From: Lysobacter_K sp043738095
GTDB taxonomy: Bacteria; Pseudomonadota; Gammaproteobacteria; Xanthomonadales; Xanthomonadaceae
Length of the DNA: 36,715 nt
Direction of reading: 5' to 3'
Assembly: GCA_043738095.1 (NCBI GenBank)
Contig: JAYSZI010000002.1
Coordinates: forward strand, 1-36,715
The notes under the pieces are model-generated. The model was given only the letters and a program-made list of their open reading frames with translations, was not told the DNA's origin and did no database searches. This document shows positions 9,656 to 17,541 of the stretch, piece by piece. A program made the position numbers and the translations under genes. The stretch's first letter is position 1. Each line of letters opens with the position of its first letter.

Positions 9656-11005
9656 TCAAACCAGCGGGTGAATGACACCGGCAACCGTAGGTGCATCACT
9701 TTCGCCGCGCGCCACCATCGCCGCGATGCCGAGGTCGCCGGTGACGTTGACGGTGGTTCGGCACATGTCGAGGAAATGATTGACGCCCAAAATCATGCCG
9801 ATGCCTTCGGCGGGCACGCCGACCATCGCGCAGATCAGCGCGACCACCGGCAGCGAGCCAGACGGCACGCCCGCGGTGCCGATGCCGCCGAGGATGCAGA
9901 CCAGCATCACCATGACCTGCTGGCCGATCCCGAGCTCGACGCCGAAGAACTGGGCGAGAAAGATCACCGTCACACCCTCGAACAGCGCGGTGCCGTTCTG
10001 GTTCGCGGTGGCGCCGATGGTCAGGACGAAACGTGAGACCTGTCGCGGCAACCGCAGGCGCTCGTCGGCGACGCGCAGCGCGGTCGGCAGGGTGGCATTG
10101 CTCGAAGCGGTGGAAAACGCCATCAGCATCGCTTCCTGGACGCCCTTGAAAAACGCCAGCGGCGAGTAGCCCCCGACGAATTTCAGCGCCAGCGAATACA
10201 CCACGAACAGGTGGATCGCCAGCGCCAGCACCACCACGCCGACGTACGCGCCGAGGCGGATCAGCAGCTCCCAGCCGAACACCACGGCGAGATTGAACAT
10301 GAAGCAGAACACCGCATATGGGGCCAGCCGGATGACGAGGCCGATCAGCGTCATCGACACCTCGAACAGGCCTTCGATGCCGCGCTTGAGCGTCTCGATC
10401 GCGGGCGTAGCCTTGCTCAGCACCAGACCGACGCCAAACATCAGCGCGAAGAACATCAACGCCAGGATGCTCGAATTTTTTGAGGCCGCGCCGATGACGT
10501 TGTCCGGCACGATCGCCAACAGCATGTCGAGCCCGGTCGGCTGCTCGGCGCTGTCTTTGATGATGGTCTGCGCGCGCTCGGACCCCTCAGCGAGGAGCTG
10601 CTGGGCGAGCGCCGGATCGACGCCAACGCCGGGCTTGATCACGTTCACCAGCACCAGGCCGAGCAGCACCGCAATGCTCGATAGCACCACGGTGTAGGCC
10701 ATGGTGCGCCAGCCAATGCGGCCGAGCGCGCGGATGTCGCCCATCTCCGACACCCCTACCACCAGTGCCGAAAACAACAGCGGCACGATGAGCATGAATA
10801 TCAGGGTCAGGAATAGCTTGGCGAAGGGCTGGGTCACGTACTTCGTCAGCGCCTGGACCCATTCCACATCAGCACCGACGCCGTAATGCACGGTCATGCC
10901 CAACAACAGCCCGGCGGCGAAGCCGATCGCGATCTTCCAATGCAGCGGCATCTTGGCCTTGCCTGCGCTTTCGCGCGGCAGGTCGCTGTTCGGCTCGGTC
11001 ATCAT
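9656..11005 (-). CDS. Dicarboxylate/amino acid:cation symporter (DAACS/SDF family)
   Basis: This inner-membrane carrier of the glutamate/aspartate/C4-dicarboxylate family has 449 residues. It has the serine-rich HP1 tip AFSTASSNATLP (about 297-307), the TM7 motif position ATANQNGTALFEG (332-344), HP2 around GTAGVPSGSLPVV, and TM8 NHFLDMCRTTVNVTGD (409-424). Compared with GltPh, Arg397 is kept as Arg416, which suggests acidic substrates, and Asp394 and Asn401 are kept as Asp413 and Asn420. NMDGT reads NQNGT (Asn337 for Asp312) and Asp390 is Asn409, so cation coupling may differ. The start is one of two adjacent ATGs (11005/11002); a longer frame upstream is not protein-like. Confidence 0.92.
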   Translation of the reverse strand: MMTEPNSDLPRESAGKAKMPLHWKIAIGFAAGLLLGMTVHYGVGADVEWVQALTKYVTQPFAKLFLTLIFMLIVPLLFSALVVGVSEMGDIRALGRIGWRTMAYTVVLSSIAVLLGLVLVNVIKPGVGVDPALAQQLLAEGSERAQTIIKDSAEQPTGLDMLLAIVPDNVIGAASKNSSILALMFFALMFGVGLVLSKATPAIETLKRGIEGLFEVSMTLIGLVIRLAPYAVFCFMFNLAVVFGWELLIRLGAYVGVVVLALAIHLFVVYSLALKFVGGYSPLAFFKGVQEAMLMAFSTASSNATLPTALRVADERLRLPRQVSRFVLTIGATANQNGTALFEGVTVIFLAQFFGVELGIGQQVMVMLVCILGGIGTAGVPSGSLPVVALICAMVGVPAEGIGMILGVNHFLDMCRTTVNVTGDLGIAAMVARGESDAPTVAGVIHPLV

Positions 11006-11523
11006 CAAAATCCCCGCATCGGTGCCGGCGAGCTTAGCAAACCGGAAGAATCGGCCCGAAGCAGTTACACCCGGGGTTTGTCGCAGTGCGGGCGCAGCGA
11101 AGGATCGGCTGCCACGGGCGCATAGAAAAAAGGCGCGGCACGTGTCGCACCCCGTTCGGAGCGCCCATGTTTCCGTTGACCAGAGCGCATCATGTGCTGC
11201 TGCAGCGCTCGATTTACGCGCACGAACCCTGGCGGGAGCGCGCACAGCGGCACGCAAGCTGTTTGGCGCCGCTGACGAATGCCGAGAGGTGCGGCCTGAG
11301 GCTTAACCGGGCTAGGACGCTTCGGCGTGGCGATTCCAGCGCGGGTAGCCCGAATGGGCTGCGATCCCCAGAGCCACGGCATCTAGAACGGGCCCCGGGT
11401 TCAACCTGCGGCCGGAACTGCCGCAAAGCTCCTTCCACGCCAAGAACAACAGCTTCGCTGCGCGCTACAACCGCCACTGCTTGCTCGACAAGCGACGTCG
11501 ATTAGGACCAATGGCCTGGGACG
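11006..11523. other. 518-bp gap without a convincing gene
   Basis: This stretch lies between the symporter start and the batD-like stop. Several open frames cross it on both strands, but none has a ribosome site, a recognisable domain or a plausible protein composition. It holds a minus-strand terminator (11126-11151) about 370 bp past the batD-like stop. Its 5' part must include the symporter promoter, which I could not assign. The block at about 11150-11500 may be a dispersed intergenic repeat or the end of a long 3' UTR. Confidence 0.5.
11126..11151 (-). terminator. Probable Rho-independent terminator downstream of the MoxR-Bat operon
   Basis: On the minus strand, GGTGCG (11146-11151) pairs with CGCGCC (11132-11137) across an 8-base loop, allowing one G-U pair, and is followed by six T (11126-11131). 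The same site reads as a near-palindrome centred on CACGTG. Confidence 0.6.
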
Positions 11524-13206
11524 TCACGGATCCGGATACAACGGTGGCAGCAGCGATTCGGCCGGCGTCTCAATGCTGCGCCAGCGCGGACCTTTGGCAA
11601 AGGCCTCACGCAACGCCACGCGCGCGGCGGCACCATCGCCGTCGCCCCAGCGCGCGCGCTGCATCGCCGCCAGTGCGGCGCGCTGTTGCGTGTCGTCTAA
11701 ACGCTCCATCACTTCGTCTAAGTCACGCGCCGGCGGACGCGCTAGCGCGCGCAGGCTGTCGGCCACTTCGGCAAAGTCGCCGGTGGCGAGTGCGCGTTTC
11801 AGGCCCGATCCGCTCGGCGTCGGGATCGGTGGCCCGCCCACGACGGCGGGTTCGACGGCCGGTTTGGCGCGGTGCTGCATCGCCCAGAGCAGCGTGAACA
11901 ACCACAGCGCCGCGAACAACAGCGCCGCCAGCACCCAGGCGCGATTGGCGCCGCCCGTGAGCGCGGCGAGCGTGCCGGTGCCAGCAGCCGTTGCCTGTTC
12001 CGCGGGCGAGGCCGAAGCCATCGGGGTGTCGCCCACCGCGACATCAAACTTCAGTGGCGGCAGACTCGCCTCGCGCGCGGCGCCGGCGCGCACGTCCCAC
12101 CAACCCAGGCGCACACCAGGCAACTGCACCGCGCCGGGTCGCGCCGGCACCAGCGAAAACTTGCGGGTCAGCTTCACCCGAGGCCGCCCGCTGACGAAGC
12201 TCTCATCGGCCTGCACCGGTTCGGCGAAGACCTGCACGCCATCGATCGCGGGCAGCTGCAATTCCGGCATCTGCGCGGCGCTGGCGCCGTCGGCGGTGGC
12301 CTCGACGGTCAGCGTTGCCGCGCTGCCAGTGCGCAAGTCCTGCGGTGTCGCGGCGTAGCGCAGTTGCAAGTCGTGCAATGGCAACCACGGCTGTGGCGCG
12401 TTCGCCGGGGCGGCGCGAACGCGCAGGATTCGCGGCGCGGCGCGCGCCTGGAGCGCCCCACCGCGGGCGCCGAACAGATCTTCAAAGAAGCCACCGACGC
12501 CACGGCCCTCGAACGTCGCGCCGGGGAGGGTCAGGCTGCCGCTGCGCTCGGGCACCAGCAGGTAACGGCGCTCGACCACGGTGTAACGGCGGCTACCGAT
12601 CTGGCGGGTGTACTGCGCATCATCGCCGACACGCTGCAGCGAGGCGCCGTCGGGCGCGGCCTGGTCGAGCTGGCCGGAAATCAGCGGCACCGCGGAATAC
12701 AGCCGCACCACCCAGCCGACCGCCTGTTGCACGTACGGGTCCTGGTCGTCGGCATCGCTCTGGATGAAGACGTCATCGCGACCACCGGCCCATGCGGGCG
12801 CGCTCGTCGCGCTGGCCGCGGTAACCAGCAACGGGATCGGCTGCGTGCGCTCACCGCCGACCTGCAGCGACGGGATCGTCAGCAGACCGTCGCGACGCGG
12901 CTGCAACGCAACGGCGTACAGCGTGCGCGTGCTGCTGCGGCCGTTGACCATTTCGAACTGCTGGCGACTGCTGTTGCCGCTGATCGCGAACTCGCGCAGC
13001 AGCGGCGAATAGTCGGGCGCGGTGGTGCCGGTGGTCTCGATGTTCAAGGTCACGGTTTCGCCCGCACCAATGCGATCGCGGTCGAGCCACGCGCGCGGCT
13101 GCGCGGCTGCGCCTAGGCTCAGCAGCAACAGCAGTAGGCCGGCGACGAAACGCATCGCCTGCGCTGTCGGACCCGGCAATAGCGCTCGCAACGACATCGT
13201 CCTCAT
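11524..13206 (-). CDS. batD: BatD-like periplasmic/membrane protein
   Basis: This is a BatD (oxygen tolerance) family protein of 560 residues. It has a signal sequence ending near MRFVAGLLLLLLSLGAAAQ, then a large extracytoplasmic beta-rich part beginning AWLDRDRIGAGETVTLNIETTG, as in BatD homologues. One membrane helix (WVLAALLFAALWLFTLLWAM, about residue 430) precedes a cytoplasmic tail. It is the last gene of the operon, and its ATG overlaps the previous stop as ATGA. AGGGGG just upstream supports the start at 13206 even though it adds 17 residues before the signal peptide. Bat proteins are thought to form an envelope complex with MoxR and VWA proteins; the exact role is unproven. Confidence 0.85.
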   Translation of the reverse strand: MRTMSLRALLPGPTAQAMRFVAGLLLLLLSLGAAAQPRAWLDRDRIGAGETVTLNIETTGTTAPDYSPLLREFAISGNSSRQQFEMVNGRSSTRTLYAVALQPRRDGLLTIPSLQVGGERTQPIPLLVTAASATSAPAWAGGRDDVFIQSDADDQDPYVQQAVGWVVRLYSAVPLISGQLDQAAPDGASLQRVGDDAQYTRQIGSRRYTVVERRYLLVPERSGSLTLPGATFEGRGVGGFFEDLFGARGGALQARAAPRILRVRAAPANAPQPWLPLHDLQLRYAATPQDLRTGSAATLTVEATADGASAAQMPELQLPAIDGVQVFAEPVQADESFVSGRPRVKLTRKFSLVPARPGAVQLPGVRLGWWDVRAGAAREASLPPLKFDVAVGDTPMASASPAEQATAAGTGTLAALTGGANRAWVLAALLFAALWLFTLLWAMQHRAKPAVEPAVVGGPPIPTPSGSGLKRALATGDFAEVADSLRALARPPARDLDEVMERLDDTQQRAALAAMQRARWGDGDGAAARVALREAFAKGPRWRSIETPAESLLPPLYPDP

Positions 13207-14963
13207 TCCCCCTGTCCGCTCATCTGCCGACGCTCGTACTCGATCCGGAATTTGGCGCGCAGCAACCCGCCCGGGTCGTCCGGCACGCGCTTGAGCCAGG
13301 CTTCGTTGGCGAGCCGGCGTTCGCGTTGCAGCGGGGTCTCCGTCGGCTTCGGTTTGGCTTGGTTGTTTGGACCGACCTTGGTTCCGCCTTGCTGCAACGC
13401 GCGCTGCATGCGTGCGCGTTGCGCGGCATCGGCCTCGCGTTGCGCCTGGGCGTCGGCGGGCTTGGCCTGCTGCGGTTTTCCGCCCTTGTTCGCTCCAGCA
13501 TCTGGCTGCGGTGGTGGGTCCTTCGGTGGGGACTGGGGCGTGGGCTGCTGTGGCGTCTTGCCATCCCCCTGCCCTTGCTGCGGTGCAGGCTGGCCGTCGT
13601 TACCTGGCTGCTTCGGGTCGCCCTTCTGTGGGTTCTTGTGCCCTGGCTTCTTGCCCTTGGGCGGCTTGCGCTTCATCGCCGCCTCGACCGCACGCTTGTT
13701 GGCCACAGCATCGTCCATGCGCTGACGTCGCAGCGCCTCGTCGTACGCTTGAATCGCTTGCGGGTACTGGCCAGCCTTGGCCAAGGCGTTGCCGCGGTTG
13801 TAGTGGGCGTCGGCGCTATCGCTGCCCGCAAATAATTGCGCCGCGCGTTCGAAATCACCCTTGCGGTAGGCCTGTGTTCCTTCCTGCTGGCGAACGTGCG
13901 CGACCTGATCGGGGCGTCGCCACCGGTCCGCAGCCTGCACGGGTTGCCACGGCAGCCAAGCACACACCAGCAGCACCGCCAGGCCGGTGCGGCGGCGGAA
14001 TGCGAACAACGCCAGCAGCAGCAACGGCGGCAACAGCCAGTAGCCCTCGTCCTGCCACGTGCGGCCCTTCTCGCCCTGGGCGGACATCGCTTCGGCCGTG
14101 GCCGGGTCGAGCACGCCGAGGGATTCGAGGTCGGCGTTGTCGGCACGCAGCGCGGCGTAGCCACCACCGCCTTTGCCCGCTAGAGCGCGCAGCGAAGCGC
14201 TGTCGAGCCGCACGGCCACGATCGTGCCATCGGCGCGGCGCGTGTTGGCACCCACTTCGGTACCCAGGCCAAGCACCGATACGCGGTAACCGGCAACGCT
14301 CGCCTTCGCGGCGGCCGCGAGCGCTGAGGCATCGGCGTGGTCGGTCAGCAGCAGGATCTCACCGCGCTCGAATCCGGCCCGGCGCAGCAGCATCGCTGAC
14401 CACGCGATCGCGCGATCGCTGCGCTGGCCATCGACGGGCATCACGTCGGGCGTCAACGCATCGAGATACAGCGCGACGTTGGCGGCGTCGTCGGTCAACG
14501 GCGCCACAGTAAAGGCGTCGTCGGCGTAGGCGACCAGACCGACTTGGCCGCCATTGCGCTCGCGCAGCAAGGTCGCCAACTTCGCGCGCGCCTGCGCCAA
14601 ACGCGATGGCGGCAGGTCCGACGCCAGCGTTGCACTGGACAGGTCGATGGCGACCACAAGCGGCGTCTGGCTCTGCCACAACGGCTGGTCAATCTGGCGC
14701 CAACTCGGGCCGGTCAACGCCAGCACCGCCAGCGCGTAGGCGAGCGCGCCCAGCGGCAGCGTCCAACGCTCTCGCCCGGTCGGCGTTGCGTCCAACAGGT
14801 GCGGCAACAGATGGGCATCAACCACACCGCGCCAAGCGCTTGCCCGTCGCCGCCGTGCGCGCCACCACACCACCAGCAGCGGCAGCGCGAGCAGCGCCCA
14901 CAACCATTGCGGGCGCAGCAGGTGCAGCGAACTGGCGGCGTTAATCGCGTCGGCGAGCGTCAC
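13203..14963 (-). CDS. VWA domain + TPR protein (BatB/BatC-type fusion)
   Basis: This membrane protein of 586 residues has two N-terminal helices (about 17-35 and 68-86), then a VWA domain, then two further helices (about 308-345), a short TPR region (EGTQAYRKGDFERAAQLF, ADAHYNRGNALAKAGQYPQAIQAYDEALR), and finally a Pro/Gln/Lys-rich, low-complexity tail. It unites what are separate BatB and BatC proteins in other bacteria. The metal-ion site reads D107-L-S109-S-A111 instead of DxSxS, so metal binding may be impaired. The start is GTG at 14963, overlapping the previous stop as GTGA with GGAGA upstream. It probably partners the intact VWA protein encoded just upstream. Confidence 0.88.
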   Translation of the reverse strand: MTLADAINAASSLHLLRPQWLWALLALPLLVVWWRARRRRASAWRGVVDAHLLPHLLDATPTGRERWTLPLGALAYALAVLALTGPSWRQIDQPLWQSQTPLVVAIDLSSATLASDLPPSRLAQARAKLATLLRERNGGQVGLVAYADDAFTVAPLTDDAANVALYLDALTPDVMPVDGQRSDRAIAWSAMLLRRAGFERGEILLLTDHADASALAAAAKASVAGYRVSVLGLGTEVGANTRRADGTIVAVRLDSASLRALAGKGGGGYAALRADNADLESLGVLDPATAEAMSAQGEKGRTWQDEGYWLLPPLLLLALFAFRRRTGLAVLLVCAWLPWQPVQAADRWRRPDQVAHVRQQEGTQAYRKGDFERAAQLFAGSDSADAHYNRGNALAKAGQYPQAIQAYDEALRRQRMDDAVANKRAVEAAMKRKPPKGKKPGHKNPQKGDPKQPGNDGQPAPQQGQGDGKTPQQPTPQSPPKDPPPQPDAGANKGGKPQQAKPADAQAQREADAAQRARMQRALQQGGTKVGPNNQAKPKPTETPLQRERRLANEAWLKRVPDDPGGLLRAKFRIEYERRQMSGQGE

Positions 14964-15970
14964 TTTCGCCGTCTCCGTTGCGGCCAGGCGAACGCGAGCA
15001 GCGCAACCCCCAGCGCCGCTGCCAACGGCCAGGCGTAGCGCTCAAGTTTTGGGCGCACGGCTTTGCCGGGGCGCTCGACCGGTTCCAGGCGATCGATTTC
15101 GGTGTAGATGCCGGCCAACTCGGCCGTGTCGCGGGCGCGGAAGAAGCGCCCGCCGGTCAGCGTCGCCACGGTGCGCAGCGTGCTCTCGTCGATCTCGTCG
15201 CCAGCTCCCGGCATCGGCAACTGGAACCCGAACAGGGACAGCGAGCCATCGCCGCCGAACGCAATGGTGTGCACGCGCACGCCTTCATCGCGCGCGAGCT
15301 CGGCGGCTTTCTTCGGTTCAAGCGCGCCGGCGGTGTTGACGCCGTCGGTCAGCAGGATCAGCACGCGTTGCCCCGCCGGTTGCGCGCGCAGTCGCTTGAC
15401 CGCGAGCCCAATCGCGTCGCCGATCGCGGTTTCCTGCCCAACCAGGCCGATCACGCTGTCGGCGAGCTGGTCGCGCACGGTATCGCGGTCGAGCGTGAGC
15501 GGCGTGAGCGCGTACGCGCGGCGGCCAAACACGAGCAGGCCGACACGGTCGCCACCGCGACGGTCGAGAAAATCGGCGAGCACTGCCTTGGCCGCGGTCA
15601 GCCGGTCCACCGGGCGTCCACCGAGCTCCATGTCCGGCTCGCTCATGCTGCCCGACAGGTCCAGCGCGAGCATCAGGTCGCGGCCAGCCAACGGCGGCTG
15701 CACGGCGTCGCCGAGCTGTTGCGGGCGCGCCGCCGCCACACACAGGAGCGCCCAAGCCAGCCACAGCAGCCAGCCCGCGCCGCCACCGTGGCCGCTGCGC
15801 GCGCCGGTCTGCGCTATCGCATCGAGGCGCGCGCCATAAGGCACCTTCAACGCCGCCGACGGCGAATGCGCGGCCGGCAGCCAGCGCTGGGCCAGCCACG
15901 GCAGCGGCAACGCGAGCAACCACCACGGCCAAGCAAACTGCTGCGTAATGTCGGCGAGCCACGCGCTCAT
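14960..15970 (-). CDS. batA: VWA domain membrane protein (BatA-like)
   Basis: This 336-residue protein has two N-terminal membrane helices, a VWA domain and a C-terminal helix followed by the basic end PQRRRRK. Its metal site is intact: D104-L-S106-G-S108-M, with LTDGVNTAG later in the domain. This is the BatA arrangement, with the VWA domain facing the periplasm. The start at 15970 overlaps the DUF4381 stop as ATGA, which excludes the longer open frame upstream. Within the operon it is probably the metal-binding partner of the VWA-TPR fusion whose own site is degenerate. It likely takes part in a MoxR-driven envelope complex. Confidence 0.9.
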   Translation of the reverse strand: MSAWLADITQQFAWPWWLLALPLPWLAQRWLPAAHSPSAALKVPYGARLDAIAQTGARSGHGGGAGWLLWLAWALLCVAAARPQQLGDAVQPPLAGRDLMLALDLSGSMSEPDMELGGRPVDRLTAAKAVLADFLDRRGGDRVGLLVFGRRAYALTPLTLDRDTVRDQLADSVIGLVGQETAIGDAIGLAVKRLRAQPAGQRVLILLTDGVNTAGALEPKKAAELARDEGVRVHTIAFGGDGSLSLFGFQLPMPGAGDEIDESTLRTVATLTGGRFFRARDTAELAGIYTEIDRLEPVERPGKAVRPKLERYAWPLAAALGVALLAFAWPQRRRRK

Positions 15971-16425
15971 TTCATCACCGCCATCCACTCGAGGAATCGC
16001 GCGCGCGCGATCGAGCGCAACGCGGCGACGTGGTCGGCGTCGACGTCGCGACGGTAGCCGCCGTCGAGCAGCAATCGGCCGGTGTCGCTGGAGAACTCGG
16101 GGTGCTTGCTGCCGGCGTCGAGGAACGTGAGCCAAGCGTCGCCTTGCAGGCGGTCGGCCTGGGCATCGCGACGGCGCGCGGCGCGCCGCAGCAATTCCGA
16201 CATCGCCGCGATTTGCGCGCTCGGCGTGGGCGCGGCATCGAGCGCCTGGTCGAACAGCGCCGTGATCGCGCGACGGCGCTGGCGACGGCGGTGGACAAAA
16301 TAGGTCACCACCGCCGCGAGCAGCAGCAGCGCAGCTACCAGCCACCACCACGCCGGTGCCGGCGGCCACCACGGTGGTGCGACCGGCTGGTGGATATCGC
16401 GCAGGATCAGGGTCGGATCGGCCAT
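15967..16425 (-). CDS. DUF4381 family membrane protein
   Basis: This 152-residue protein has the family signature LRDIHQPVAPPWWPPAPAWWW close to the N-terminus, one membrane helix (about 27-47), a basic stop-transfer stretch HRRRQRRR, and a helical cytoplasmic part. DUF4381 proteins are found almost only between DUF58 and VWA genes in MoxR operons, as here. The ATG at 16425 shares its A with the DUF58 stop (TGATG), which fixes the start. No biochemical function is known for the family. Its constant position suggests a membrane linker or assembly factor for the complex. Confidence 0.9.
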   Translation of the reverse strand: MADPTLILRDIHQPVAPPWWPPAPAWWWLVAALLLLAAVVTYFVHRRRQRRRAITALFDQALDAAPTPSAQIAAMSELLRRAARRRDAQADRLQGDAWLTFLDAGSKHPEFSSDTGRLLLDGGYRRDVDADHVAALRSIARARFLEWMAVMK

Positions 16426-17321
16426 CACGCCACCAGCGGTCGCGGCCGACCCAGCAACGGCAACCAGGACTCGCTCGCCGCGTCGGTGGCCAACGTCTGC
16501 ACGCGCACGCCACGGGCGGGCAGACGCTCCAGCGCGGCCTCGACCGGCGCAGCAAATTCGCGGCGCCATCGCTGCCGTTGCGCCGCGGCCGCGAGGTCGA
16601 GCTCGATCCGGTGGCCGGCGCTGGCGAACGGCAGCATCGCGGGCGGCGGCGCCGTTTCCAGCGGGTCGGTCAGCAACAGGACGATCACTTCATGGTGCTG
16701 CGCGAGCGCGGGCCAGCGCTGTTCCGGGATCGCGACGATGCTCTGCGGGTCGGCCAGCACTAGCAGGCGGGACCCAGGGCGCAGCAAGCGCGTTGCGTGA
16801 TCGAGCGCGACCGCCAGGGCCGCATCGTCCTCTGGCGGCTGCGCATACCAGCGCACCAGCGCATCGAGCACTCGGAGGGCACCGCGCGCGCCGGCGGCCG
16901 GGGCAACCGGGGCCTCGCGCACGCTGCCGCGCAACGCCGCGATGCGGTCGCCATCGCGCGCCGCCGCCCACGCGGCGACCGCGCCGGCACGTGCGGCCTG
17001 TACCGACTTGAAGCGCACGCGTGTGCCGAAATACAGCGCCGGCGCGGTGTCGGCGACGATCAGCGTGAGGCGTTCGCGTTCGGCCTGGAACAGCTTGGTA
17101 TGGGCACGACCGGTGCGCGCAGTCAGCTTCCAATCGATATGCCGCGCGTCGTCGCCGGCGACATACTCGCGCGACTCGGCGTACTCCATGCCGCGACCGC
17201 GCAGCGGCGACAGCGCGTGGCCGCTGACACCGTGCCGCCCATGGCGCGCACTGCGGCGGCCGGTGACGCTACCGCGCAACGCCACCAGTTCGGACAGCGT
17301 CGGTCGCAGTCCGTCGCTCAT
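16425..17321 (-). CDS. DUF58 domain protein
   Basis: This 298-residue protein carries the DUF58 core motif GRGMEYAESREYVAGDDARHIDWKLTARTGRAHTKLF (written here by its landmarks: residues 43-78, with YxxGDDxRxIDW central). The C-terminal part is VWA-like without a full metal site. DUF58 proteins nearly always sit directly after a MoxR AAA+ gene and are thought to be its partner or substrate. The ATG at 17321 begins MSDGLRPTLSELVALR, a normal N-terminus; the upstream open frame is non-coding in character. Unlike the rest of the operon, it is separated from the MoxR gene by 220 bp. Confidence 0.9.
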   Translation of the reverse strand: MSDGLRPTLSELVALRGSVTGRRSARHGRHGVSGHALSPLRGRGMEYAESREYVAGDDARHIDWKLTARTGRAHTKLFQAERERLTLIVADTAPALYFGTRVRFKSVQAARAGAVAAWAAARDGDRIAALRGSVREAPVAPAAGARGALRVLDALVRWYAQPPEDDAALAVALDHATRLLRPGSRLLVLADPQSIVAIPEQRWPALAQHHEVIVLLLTDPLETAPPPAMLPFASAGHRIELDLAAAAQRQRWRREFAAPVEAALERLPARGVRVQTLATDAASESWLPLLGRPRPLVA

Positions 17322-17541
17322 TGGCGCCACTGCGTAGAGCGGAACTCGGCGGCGCAGCTTGGCGTCGGGCGAAGCAGGCCCAAAATGCTCGGTTCTACGG
17401 CGCGTCCGATTGGATCCGAATGGGTCGTGGCGCCCCGCCACCGCGCTGTAGCAGCGCCTTTCGTTCGAACCGTCGTTGCCGCCGGCCGGCGCGGCCAACG
17501 CGCTCGTGCTCGCGGATCGGTACTTCGAGAGCAGCGACACC
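17322..17541. other. 220-bp spacer inside the MoxR-DUF58 operon
   Basis: All other junctions in this operon overlap, yet here 220 bp of non-coding DNA separates moxR from DUF58. Open frames through it lack protein character. The part near 17425-17465 contains short inverted G+C-rich segments (a GGCGCC core within a longer imperfect dyad). It may be an inserted short repeat or may hold an internal promoter; I could not identify clear promoter hexamers. Confidence 0.5.

Noticed and set aside
11086..11505. A 139-codon plus-strand frame in the gap before batD
   Set aside because: It has no ribosome site, no domain and low-complexity Arg/Thr/Ser composition; the region is better described as non-coding.
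11872..13116. A 414-codon plus-strand open frame opposite batD
   Set aside because: It is antisense to a BatD-like gene with good family features; the composition is that of a shadow.
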